From contig JBEKRQ010000004.1 of NCBI GenBank assembly GCA_049517655.1, forward strand, positions 1 through 64,000: a DNA stretch of 64,000 nucleotides. The letters run 5' to 3'. Source of the DNA: UBA11358 sp049517655. Its GTDB lineage: Bacteria > Verrucomicrobiota > Verrucomicrobiia > Limisphaerales > UBA11358. This document shows, piece by piece, positions 8,958 through 16,157 of this stretch (position 1 is its first letter; each line of letters begins with the position of its first letter). The notes beneath the pieces were generated by a model. It saw only the letters and a list, made by a program, of their open reading frames with translations. It did not search any database and was not told where the DNA came from. The position numbers and the translations under genes were made by a program.

Positions 8958-9424
8958 CAGTGAATTTCATGTACGCGGCCAGAATAAGGCCAGTCTTCCG
9001 GTTTTTCCACTAATCCCTGTCGCACCGGATTTTCCCTCACATACTGCCATTTTTCCGCATAATTTTCGTCGTTGCGCGAGCGATGATGAAACCCGCTCGC
9101 TTGAAATGTTCCTGCGTTTGAATGTGTCTTGGCGAAACGATCTTTCCAGAATGCGATCCAGCGTTCGATGATGAAATTCAAATCGCGCGGCGCGCAAAAT
9201 AAATGCAGATGGTCGGGCATGAGCAAGTAATCGCTGACGAGCTACGCGGTTGCCGTATGTTCCCAAATTTCATGAAGTGCGCGTTGAACGGGTGACTGCG
9301 CAAGCCAACGCTCGCGTTTCTCGGTGCAGACGGTGAGAAAAACCCAGTTCGGTCCGCCAACCGAAATATGAACGCCTTTTGCCGGCGTGCGGCGACCGGG
9401 TTCGCGGAAAGGGATTTCGGACAT
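8954..9424 (-). pseudogene. REP-associated tyrosine transposase (RAYT), interrupted by one amber codon
   Basis: RAYTs are single-copy Y1/HUH enzymes related to IS200 transposases that act on REP palindromes. The frame starts at ATG 9422-9424 and runs 156 codons. The first part contains NWVFLTVCTEKRERW; the second has the HUH motif PDHLHLF and the tyrosine helix KWQYVRENPVRQGLV. A single TAG at 9242-9244 splits it; both halves are in the same frame, so one base change separates it from an intact gene. It could be a recent pseudogene, a read-through, or a sequencing error. The stop codon lies inside a REP head (8954-8957), and REP pairs flank the gene on both sides (8864-8957 and 9500-9560), the arrangement expected for a RAYT with its target elements. 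Confidence 0.88.
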
Positions 9425-9499
9425 GGTGGAATTTGTAGCGGTGACGTGGCGTGGGCAAAAGAATTTTCGTCATGCGAACAATGCGCATAACGGAAGAAT

Positions 9500-9560
9500 G
9501 GGCCGACCGGCAGGTCGGCCCTACCATGATTTGGTTAGGCGGCGCTGTCGCGCCGCCTAA
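9500..9560. repeat. REP palindrome pair right of the RAYT gene
   Basis: A minus-strand REP at 9500-9524 has GGCCGACC at 9501-9508 pairing with GGTCGGCC at 9513-9520 and a GTAG head (CTAC, 9521-9524). A second palindrome at 9535-9560 has arms TTAGGCGGCG and CGCCGCCTAA; its head is GTTAG, a one-base variant. The rest of the gap up to 9654 carries a GCCTTCGCTTG repeat also found near 13140. Confidence 0.8.
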
Positions 9561-9654
9561 ATCTCCATGTTCAATCCCCGCCTTCGCTTGTTTCGGCGCT
9601 GTCGGTGTGTTTAATTCATTTGAAATTTTCTTTGGCTGAGTATTTCCTCTGCGC

Positions 9655-10869
9655 GTGCTGAAAACCCTTCGCAAAGCCGAATACGCCGAGCTGACGGTTC
9701 TCTTTTTCATCCAGGGCGCGGCGATGAGTGTCTGGTTCGTGCCGCTCGGCAATGTGCTTGACGCGCATGGGTTGCACGCCATCAAGCCGTTCGCCTTTGC
9801 CACCGGCGCGCTCGCGGCGTTTGTCTCGCCGCTGATGTTCGGCGCGATGGCCGACCGTCACGTGCCGCCGGCGCGCGTGTTGCGCTGGCTCGCGCTGGCC
9901 ACCGCCGCGATGCTGTCGCTCGCCAGCACCGCCATCAAATTCCATTGCAGCGGCTGGCTCGTCCTCGCGTTAATCATGCTTCTTTCTCTGGCCAGCGCGC
10001 CGGTGACGAGCATCACATCAACCATCGTCTTCGCGCAGCTCGCAGATTCAAAGGAATTTGCCCCCATGCGCGTCATGATGACGTTCGGCTGGATGGCGGG
10101 CTGTGTGCTGGCCAGCGCGTTGAATGCGGACATGTCGTCGCTCGCCGGTTACGCCAGCGCGACGATATGGGTGGTGCTGGCGGCGTTTACGTTTTTTCTG
10201 CCTGCGTTGGAGGTCCCAAAATCCGCCGAGAACCTCGCCTGGCACGAACGGCTTGGCCTCGACGCGCTGACGTTATTGAAAGACCGCAACCTTCGCGTTG
10301 TTTTCATCGCCACGACGCTGTTGAGCATTCCGCTGGCGGCGTTTTATCCGTATGCGCCGGCCAACCTGCGTGACCTCGGCTTTGCGCATGAGAGCGCGTG
10401 GATGAGCATCGCGCAAATCTCGGAAATCATCGCCATATTCAGCATGGGCTGGCTGCTGTTCAACTGGCGGTTGAAGTGGATTTTCGCCTGCGGCCTCGGT
10501 TTCAGCGTCCTGCGATTCGTATTGAGCGCGGGCAATAGCGAAACCTGGTTGCTCGCGGGTGTGGCCATGCACGGTGCGTCGTTCGCCCTCGTCTTTGTCA
10601 CCGCCCAAATCTACCTCGACCAGCGCGTGGACGTGGCGTGGCGGGCGCGGGCGCAGGCATTGTTGACCTTGATGAACGGCGGCGTGGGCAACCTCATCGG
10701 TTACCTTGGCGCGGGCTGGTGGTTCGCCGTGTGCGCGCGTCCGACGGGCACGCAATGGTCGCTGTTCTGGGGTGGATTGGCCGCGGCTGCGGCAATAGTG
10801 CTGGTTTATTTTTTAACGGCGTATCGTGGAGGAGAAACGAAAATTCAGCGTGGGGCGGAGGCAATTTGA
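9655..10869 (+). CDS. MFS transporter, nucleoside:H+ symporter-like
   Basis: The 404-residue integral membrane protein has about 12 hydrophobic helices. It resembles the NHS/NupG branch of the major facilitator superfamily (and the related phenylpropionate/PucC-like group): LTVLFFIQGAAMSVWFVPLGNVL at the start, MADRHVPPARVL in the first cytoplasmic loop, and an IYLDQRVDVAWRARAQALLTLMNGG segment late in the protein. The substrate is not determined by the sequence. The start is GTG 9655; there is no ATG at a matching point. It stands alone after the RAYT/REP block and is followed by an 11-nt repeat array. Confidence 0.8.
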   Translation: MLKTLRKAEYAELTVLFFIQGAAMSVWFVPLGNVLDAHGLHAIKPFAFATGALAAFVSPLMFGAMADRHVPPARVLRWLALATAAMLSLASTAIKFHCSGWLVLALIMLLSLASAPVTSITSTIVFAQLADSKEFAPMRVMMTFGWMAGCVLASALNADMSSLAGYASATIWVVLAAFTFFLPALEVPKSAENLAWHERLGLDALTLLKDRNLRVVFIATTLLSIPLAAFYPYAPANLRDLGFAHESAWMSIAQISEIIAIFSMGWLLFNWRLKWIFACGLGFSVLRFVLSAGNSETWLLAGVAMHGASFALVFVTAQIYLDQRVDVAWRARAQALLTLMNGGVGNLIGYLGAGWWFAVCARPTGTQWSLFWGGLAAAAAIVLVYFLTAYRGGETKIQRGAEAI

Positions 10870-10875
10870 CTTGGC

Positions 10876-10907
10876 CACAGATGAAACACAGATTGAACAC
10901 AGATACG
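10876..10907. repeat. 11-nt tandem array
   Basis: CACAGAT-headed units begin at 10876, 10887 and 10898, so the period is 11. The array ends directly at the ATG (10908) of the DUF4185 gene. Confidence 0.75.
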
Positions 10908-12065
10908 ATGACGCGAATTTCAGGAATTGACGCGAGTTCAACCGTTGGAAATTTTTCCCGGTGGGGTGTTCCATTGCGCGTGCTGGAAACATTTTCCATT
11001 GCCATCATCGCGCTGGCACTCATGGGCTGCGCCACTTCACCGCCGCGCGTGGCCCGCGTCGAATTTGGCCGTTCCATCTGGACGGAAGGGCAGCGGCGCG
11101 CGGGCGTGCTGTTCCAGGATGGCGCGCAATCCGTGCCAGTCGCAGGCGGGGCTTTGTGGACTTTTGGCGACACGTTTTACGGCCAGCCGCAGCCGGGCCA
11201 GCCGCCGCAGTTGTCACAAAACAAGGGCGCGCAGAGCGCGACCATCGCCTTCCTGCCCGCCGGTCAGACGAATCTTCCGCCGGCGCTCGAATACTTCGCG
11301 GATTCAAACGGCGTCGTGGCCAATCCGTTCGAGTATTTTCCTGATGAAGACCTGAAGCACCACCGCATCTGGCCGGGAGCTGGCATCAGCATTGGCTCGC
11401 GCATTTATCTGTCCTATTCCGTTATCGAAGTCACCGACGAGCCGGGGCCGTGGAATTTTCACGGGATTGGGTCCGGATTGGCGGTGGCGGAAACGCCGCT
11501 CGGACGTTTCGTCCGGCTGCGGCCGAATGGCCGGTGGAGATTTCCCGTCGCGCCCGCCCAGATTTTGCGCGAGGGCGACCAGCTTTATCTTCTTGAAATC
11601 AGCGATGCGCCAAAGGGTCTGATTCTCTCGCGTGTCAACGCCCCGGAAATTGAGAACCCCGCCGCGTATGAATTTTTTGCCGGCAAAGGCTGGTCAACAA
11701 ACCGCGCGGACGTGAGAGTAATCTTCCGCAAAGCCTACGGGCAGGTTTCAGTGATGTGGGTTCCGGCATTGAGGCGTTATTTGATGGCCACGTCGTCCGA
11801 TTTTTTTCACCCGCACGAAATCCAGTTTCGCCAGGCGAAACAGATCGAAGGCCCGTGGAGCGCGCCCGCGCGCATTCCCGTGCCGGAAATGCCCGGCAAA
11901 AAGACGACGCTCGTCTATTGCACATTTTTTCACCCGGAATTGAGCGACGATCAATCGCTGCGTTTTGTCACCACGTTTTGCCGGATGCTCGCCGGTGATT
12001 GGGAATTGAGCAATCCAGAGTGGATGACAATCACGCTTGCGCCGGACTCCGTCTCGGAGCGTTGA
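10908..12065 (+). CDS. DUF4185-like lipoprotein
   Basis: The 385-residue protein has a hydrophobic segment ending in LALMGC, a good lipobox, so the mature protein should be lipid-anchored at the cell envelope. The mature part has GALWTFGDTFYG near the start, PGAGISIGSRIYLSYSVIE and FRQAKQIEGPWSAP, consistent with a five-bladed propeller of the DUF4185 type. Some members of that family are glycosidases acting on arabinans; I cannot assign a substrate here. The start is uncertain: ATG 10908 gives a 41-residue leader, longer than usual, while TTG 10974 gives a short leader with one arginine that looks more like a lipoprotein signal. The 5' end of the longer form is repeat-derived. Confidence 0.6.
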   Translation: MTRISGIDASSTVGNFSRWGVPLRVLETFSIAIIALALMGCATSPPRVARVEFGRSIWTEGQRRAGVLFQDGAQSVPVAGGALWTFGDTFYGQPQPGQPPQLSQNKGAQSATIAFLPAGQTNLPPALEYFADSNGVVANPFEYFPDEDLKHHRIWPGAGISIGSRIYLSYSVIEVTDEPGPWNFHGIGSGLAVAETPLGRFVRLRPNGRWRFPVAPAQILREGDQLYLLEISDAPKGLILSRVNAPEIENPAAYEFFAGKGWSTNRADVRVIFRKAYGQVSVMWVPALRRYLMATSSDFFHPHEIQFRQAKQIEGPWSAPARIPVPEMPGKKTTLVYCTFFHPELSDDQSLRFVTTFCRMLAGDWELSNPEWMTITLAPDSVSER

Positions 12066-12156
12066 ATTTATTTCCGCGTTTGCCGCGTGTTCAATCCCCC
12101 GGTAGTATATCAGTTTGGATTGACCGCAGGCTGACTTCCGGCAAGGATTGGGGACA

Positions 12157-12957
12157 ATGCGCCTCAAGCCCGCAGAAATTATTGCCCTTGGTGTTTTTAT
12201 TCTTGCTGCATTTAGAGCAATGAAAGCGCCCAAAAAATGGTATTTGTGGCTTTTGATGGTCGTATGCGGGGGTTATTTGCTAGCATCTCTCCTTTTGCCG
12301 AATAATGAATCCAAGCCAACTGTAAATACGACAACAAATCCTGTTATTGAAGGACATTTTGACACTGTTTATGGCAACACCCCTCAAAACATTCGTGGCA
12401 ATGGGAACACCGTTGTCGGGGCGACGGATAGCCGCGGGAACACAATTATCACTCAATCTATGGCTGTGGGATTTAATGCACATGCCGGACCTGGGTCAAT
12501 CGCCATAGGTGCCAATGCGAATGCTGGAAATATCACTCAAACGGCTGGGCGCGATATAAATAATGGCGTTTCAGACGCAACACTTCAAAAAGTCCTTAAC
12601 TTAAAGGATGTGGAATTAAGCGAGCGGATGCTGTCTGATTATCCTCATGGCTGCATCATTCTTGGATTAAAAAATGGAAAAGTGATTTACGACTCAAGAT
12701 TAAAAGATATTCAGATAAATGGAGATTGGGACAATGCCAAATTCGTCATTGATACCAATAGCCAAATAGCGTTTTTGCTTTTACCGCATTTTTCTTGGAT
12801 TAGCGCACAAGGGGGTATGGTGTCCTTAAACTACTGTTCCTTGGGTTTTCGATATGCTGAAGACCAACCCATGCAATTTCGTAATATGCCAAGTCTGAAT
12901 ATGTTCACAGAAGTTCTTGATAAGAATCGGGGCATTTTCCTAATTGGTTTCAAATAA
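12157..12957 (+). CDS. AT-rich orphan: membrane-anchored protein with YadA-head-like repeats
   Basis: This 266-residue protein is unknown to me. It has two N-terminal hydrophobic stretches (about 6-20 and 27-47). An Asn/Gly-rich region (about 55-135) follows, with HSIAIG-type repeats such as MAVGFNAHAG and GSIAIGANANAG, like the left-handed helix of YadA/trimeric autotransporter heads. A C-terminal domain of about 130 residues shows no recognisable motif. The gene is clearly more AT-rich than its neighbours and sits beside a transposase remnant, so it was probably acquired. ATG 12157 is preceded by GGGGACA. Its stop codon overlaps the end of the convergent transposase fragment by a few bases. 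It may be a surface or membrane-tethered protein; the function is unknown. Confidence 0.65.
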   Translation: MRLKPAEIIALGVFILAAFRAMKAPKKWYLWLLMVVCGGYLLASLLLPNNESKPTVNTTTNPVIEGHFDTVYGNTPQNIRGNGNTVVGATDSRGNTIITQSMAVGFNAHAGPGSIAIGANANAGNITQTAGRDINNGVSDATLQKVLNLKDVELSERMLSDYPHGCIILGLKNGKVIYDSRLKDIQINGDWDNAKFVIDTNSQIAFLLLPHFSWISAQGGMVSLNYCSLGFRYAEDQPMQFRNMPSLNMFTEVLDKNRGIFLIGFK

Positions 12958-13135
12958 GATTCACAATTTCTTCCAAGCTCCAAACATGGTCAGCGATTCC
13001 CGCCTCCATTGCTGGCGTCACCCGCAACGATTGATGAATCCGGCGAAAATTGTAGTGCATGAAGTAAATCGCAATCATCTGTTCGTAATTCTCAATTTTC
13101 TTTGAAAATGCGTTGGTCAGGCGAGTAAAGAGCCG
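12950..13135 (-). pseudogene. C-terminal remnant of an IS transposase
   Basis: About 60 codons encode RLTNAFSKKIENYEQ, FMHYNFRRIHQSLRVTPAME and HVWSLEEIVNLI. I recognise this as the C-terminus of transposases usually labelled IS1-like. The N-terminal catalytic part is missing: upstream of about 13135 the frame runs into a dispersed repeat (CGCCTTCGCTTGCTTCGG, 13141-13158) instead of transposase sequence. No terminal inverted repeat was seen. It is evidence of past IS activity next to the AT-rich orphan gene. Confidence 0.7.
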
Positions 13136-13192
13136 CATCCCGCCTTCGCTTGCTTCGGCGGGGCAGGCATGGCTTAATTCATTTTGAATTCG

Positions 13193-14623
13193 ATGAGCAA
13201 GCCAGCCAAATCGCAATGGGACTTCGGTGAACTGTTTCCGCCTTCGCCAGGAAGCTTCGGCGCGACAAGTCCGACGGAACAGGCCCGCAAGGTTTTGTCC
13301 GTCTCTGAACTAACAACGCAGATCAAGCGGTTGTTGGAGAAACAAGTCGGTTCCATTTGGGTGACGGGCGAGGTCACGAACCTGCGCGCCCAATCTTCCG
13401 GCCACATTTATTTCACGCTCAAGGACGCCACGTCGCAGTTGAGTTGCGTCTTGTTTCGCAGCGAAGGCATTGCCCATCGCGAGTTGCTGCAGGACGGGCA
13501 AAAAGTTCTCCTGCAAGGCGACGTGACGGTTTATGAAGCGCGCGGACAATACCAACTCATCGTACGCGCGGTGGAGTTGCAGGGTGTCGGCGCGCTGCAA
13601 ATCGCGTTCGAGAAACTCAAGCAAAAGCTCGCGGCGGAAGGATTGTTCGCGTCGGAACGAAAACGGCCGCTGCCGAAATATCCGCAACGCATCGGGCTGG
13701 TCACGTCGCCGACCGGCGCGGCGATTCGCGATGTGTTGAACGTCGTGCAACGGCGAAATCCGGGGCTGGAAATCATCCTCGCGCCGTGTCGCGTGCAAGG
13801 CGAAGGCGCGGCGAAGGAAATCGCGGCGGCGATACGACTGCTGAATGAATTTAATGTGGCTCAGGCCTCCGGCCTGAGAGGGAAAAATTCACAGGCTGGA
13901 AGCCTGTGCCACATTGATTTGATTCTCCTCACTCGCGGCGGCGGGAGCCTGGAAGATTTGTGGGCGTTCAACGAGGAAGTCGTGGCGCGGGCGATTTTTG
14001 AGTCGGCAATTCCGGTCGTGTCGGCGGTCGGACACGAAATTGATTTCACCATCAGCGATTTCGTCGCGGACGTGCGCGCGGCGACGCCGAGTGCGGCGGC
14101 GGAAATCATCACGGAAGGCGTTTTTGCCAGCCGCCAGCTTGTGGCGGATTTGACACAGCGCATGGCGCGGGCGCATCCGCGCCGGCGGTTGAACGAGTTT
14201 TTGCAGCGGCTCGATGATTTGCAAACGGGCTTGTTGCGTTGTGCGAAGCAAGGCGCGCGTGAACAACGCGTTGCCTGGCAAAATCTGGCGACGCGGCTGT
14301 CGCGCGTTCGTCCGGGGCAACTGCTGAAACAGCGGTGTGAACTTTTGAAGGCGAGCCGGCGCCGTTTGCGCGAGTTGACGCTCGTCCGGCTCAAGGATTT
14401 GAAGACCGGTTTGGCAGCGACTGAAGCACGGTTGCATTTGCTCGGGCCGGAGCAGGTTTTGTCGCGCGGTTATTCGATTACGATGGACGCCGCGAGCGGC
14501 AAAGTTTTGCGAGATGCCACCAAAGTGAAAGCCGGACAGAAATTGAAGACGCGATTGAAGGTCGGTGAGGTTTTGAGCCGGGCGGAATCCGCTTCGGCCA
14601 GGCCGTCTTCCAAAAACAATTAA
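13193..14623 (+). CDS. xseA: Exodeoxyribonuclease VII large subunit
   Basis: XseA is the catalytic subunit of exonuclease VII, which degrades single-stranded DNA in mismatch repair and recombination. It has 476 residues: an N-terminal OB-fold (about 38-135, with VTGEVTNLRAQSSGHIYFTLKD), then the catalytic domain with RIGLVTSPTGAAIRDV, TRGGGSLEDLWAFNEE and SAVGHEIDFTISDFVADVRA, and a C-terminal coiled-coil region. The start is ATG 13193; TTG 13184 is possible but worse. Residues 221-241 are encoded by exactly 63 bases of palindromic repeat (13853-13915) inserted in frame just before the conserved DLILLTRGGG block. The small subunit gene xseB follows at 15751 with one gene in between. Confidence 0.95.
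   Translation: MSKPAKSQWDFGELFPPSPGSFGATSPTEQARKVLSVSELTTQIKRLLEKQVGSIWVTGEVTNLRAQSSGHIYFTLKDATSQLSCVLFRSEGIAHRELLQDGQKVLLQGDVTVYEARGQYQLIVRAVELQGVGALQIAFEKLKQKLAAEGLFASERKRPLPKYPQRIGLVTSPTGAAIRDVLNVVQRRNPGLEIILAPCRVQGEGAAKEIAAAIRLLNEFNVAQASGLRGKNSQAGSLCHIDLILLTRGGGSLEDLWAFNEEVVARAIFESAIPVVSAVGHEIDFTISDFVADVRAATPSAAAEIITEGVFASRQLVADLTQRMARAHPRRRLNEFLQRLDDLQTGLLRCAKQGAREQRVAWQNLATRLSRVRPGQLLKQRCELLKASRRRLRELTLVRLKDLKTGLAATEARLHLLGPEQVLSRGYSITMDAASGKVLRDATKVKAGQKLKTRLKVGEVLSRAESASARPSSKNN
13853..13915. repeat. 63-bp palindromic element inserted in xseA
   Basis: The ends AATGTGGC and GCCACATT are inverted copies. Inside are two hairpins: CTCAGGC/GCCTGAG and CACAGGCT/AGCCTGTG. The element starts exactly at a codon boundary, is 21 codons long, and introduces no stop. 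Confidence 0.85.
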
Positions 14624-14643
14624 CCTGAAATTTCGGGTTAATT
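14618..14643. terminator. 26-bp near-perfect palindrome spanning the xseA stop codon
   Basis: AATTAACCTGAAA and TTTCGGGTTAATT form a palindrome with one mismatch in 13 pairs. The TAA of xseA (14621-14623) lies inside it. The AT-rich outer arms could act as a weak two-way terminator; it could equally be another dispersed palindrome. Confidence 0.45.
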
Positions 14644-14685
14644 TCTGATTGACCTGGTTGTATTGATTTGGCAGTGATGCCAGCC

Positions 14686-15678
14686 ATGAAAAGAAACTTT
14701 TTGGCGTTTATCTGCGCTACTGTCTTTGTGGCGTTCGCCGGCGACCGCCTGGCTGCTCAAGACAACAATCTTCCCACTCTATTTGTCGCACCGTTCAGCG
14801 GCGACACGACGGCGATCCAATATTGGCAGCCGGCAATGGGCGAGGGCTTGGGCGAGATGCTCACCACGGAACTAGGCAAGATCAACAAGTTTCAAATGCT
14901 CGAAATCAACCAGATCGGTGATTTGAAAAACGAGATCAACATGGGCTCGGACGGCTGGGTGGACCAGGCACAGAAGGTGGACAAAGGCGGATTCTCGGCA
15001 GCGGATTTCATGTTCACAGCCAAGGTGACGCGGTTCGGTTCGAAGGAATCCCACATCGGTTTGGGTGGTTTTGCGCCGGGCAATTTCGGCAACTTGGGAA
15101 TCAAGAAGGGCGTCTCGGATGTGCGCATTGACTGGCGTCTGGTGGACGTGGCGACGCGCAAAATCATCAAGACCGGTTCGGGCACGGCGGAGCAGACGGG
15201 AATGGGTTTTAACATCGGCACTGACATCGGCGGCAGCGGCGGCCACATCGGTTTCGACAACAAGGAATTCATGGACAGCGCGCTCGGCAGGGCCACAGAG
15301 ACGGCGATGAAACAAATCATTTCTGATGTCCAGACAACGACACTGCCCGAATCCGGACGCATGAAACAAAAAGCGGGTCTGACATCCAAGGCATCGGCCG
15401 CCGCTGATGCGCTCAAGCACACACCCGGCAAGGTGCTTGCGGTGGCGAGCAAAGACACCATCATCGTGTCGCTTGGCAGCAAGGAGGGCTTCAAGGACGG
15501 GGACAAACTGGACCTTTACAAAACCACCGACGTAATGGACGACCATGGCAATGTGGTTTTCACCGATGAGAAACTCGTTGGCGAAATCACGTTGTCTTCT
15601 GTGCAGGAAGACAAGAGCCGGGCGTCTTATTCCGGTGACTTGGAAGTCAAGCAGGGCTGGACGGTAAAGGCCAAGTAA
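14686..15678 (+). CDS. CsgG/HfaB-like secreted protein
   Basis: The 330-residue protein has a signal peptide (MKRNFLAFICATVFVAFAGD, cleaved near LAAQDNN). The first 200 residues (TLFVAPFSG, MGEGLGEMLTTEL, FQMLEI, DFMFTAKVTRFG, VSDVRIDWRLVDVATRKII, TGSGTAEQ) match the CsgG fold of curli-secretion and related envelope proteins. CsgG itself is a lipoprotein channel, but this protein has no lipobox, so it is more likely a periplasmic relative of unknown role. The last 100 residues (VLAVASKDTIIVSLGSKEGF, KDGDKLDLYK) look like a small beta domain found at the C-terminus of such proteins. The start is ATG 14686, giving a standard signal peptide; ATG 14677 is also in frame. Confidence 0.7.
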   Translation: MKRNFLAFICATVFVAFAGDRLAAQDNNLPTLFVAPFSGDTTAIQYWQPAMGEGLGEMLTTELGKINKFQMLEINQIGDLKNEINMGSDGWVDQAQKVDKGGFSAADFMFTAKVTRFGSKESHIGLGGFAPGNFGNLGIKKGVSDVRIDWRLVDVATRKIIKTGSGTAEQTGMGFNIGTDIGGSGGHIGFDNKEFMDSALGRATETAMKQIISDVQTTTLPESGRMKQKAGLTSKASAAADALKHTPGKVLAVASKDTIIVSLGSKEGFKDGDKLDLYKTTDVMDDHGNVVFTDEKLVGEITLSSVQEDKSRASYSGDLEVKQGWTVKAK

Positions 15679-15750
15679 CGTTTATTCACCGGCAAATTCA
15701 AGGCATTCTGCAAACTGGACGGATGCAAATTTTCGTTCTAATCTCTTTCC

Positions 15751-16023
15751 GTGCCGAATCCGTCAAAAAGCGCGGGACAAACTTCCGCCAAAAACCTGCC
15801 ATTTGAGGAAGCCCTGAAAAAGCTCGAGGGTCTCGTCGGGGCGATGGAGTCCGACGATTTGCCGCTCGAGGTGTTGCTCGCCAAATATGAAGAAGGCACG
15901 CGGCTTGTGAAAATCTGCCATGAAAAACTCGCCGAAGCGGAATTGAAGATTCAACAGTTGGAAAAAAGCGCGGCGGGCGAAATGAAATTGAAGCCGCTGT
16001 CGCCGGATTTGTCCAAGGAATAA
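15751..16023 (+). CDS. xseB: Exodeoxyribonuclease VII small subunit
   Basis: The 90-residue protein contains the XseB core LPFEEALKKLEGLVGAMESD, then PLEVLLAKYEEGTRLVKICHEKL and LKIQQL, the helical hairpin that winds around XseA in exonuclease VII. The start is GTG 15751, as there is no ATG. It is followed by dxs, the usual xseB-dxs neighbourhood of many bacteria, although here a repeat-filled 134-base gap lies between them. Confidence 0.92.
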   Translation: MPNPSKSAGQTSAKNLPFEEALKKLEGLVGAMESDDLPLEVLLAKYEEGTRLVKICHEKLAEAELKIQQLEKSAAGEMKLKPLSPDLSKE

Positions 16024-16032
16024 CTTCAACCG

Positions 16033-16150
16033 TTAATGGACACGAATAGACACAAACTTTTCGGATTTTTGCAAACTCAACACTCATTCGTATGAATTCG
16101 TGCCGCCTGTGTCTCAATTCTTCGTGTTCATTTGTGTTTATTCGTGGTTA
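16033..16150. repeat. 10-nt arrays in inverted orientation before dxs
   Basis: GGACACGAAT and AGACACAAAC lie at 16038-16057. Three units in exact register follow at 16121, 16131 and 16141, with cores TTCGTG and TTTGTG. The second array is an inverted relative of the first and ends 7 bases before the dxs ATG. Confidence 0.8.
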
Positions 16151-16157
16151 ATCGGAT

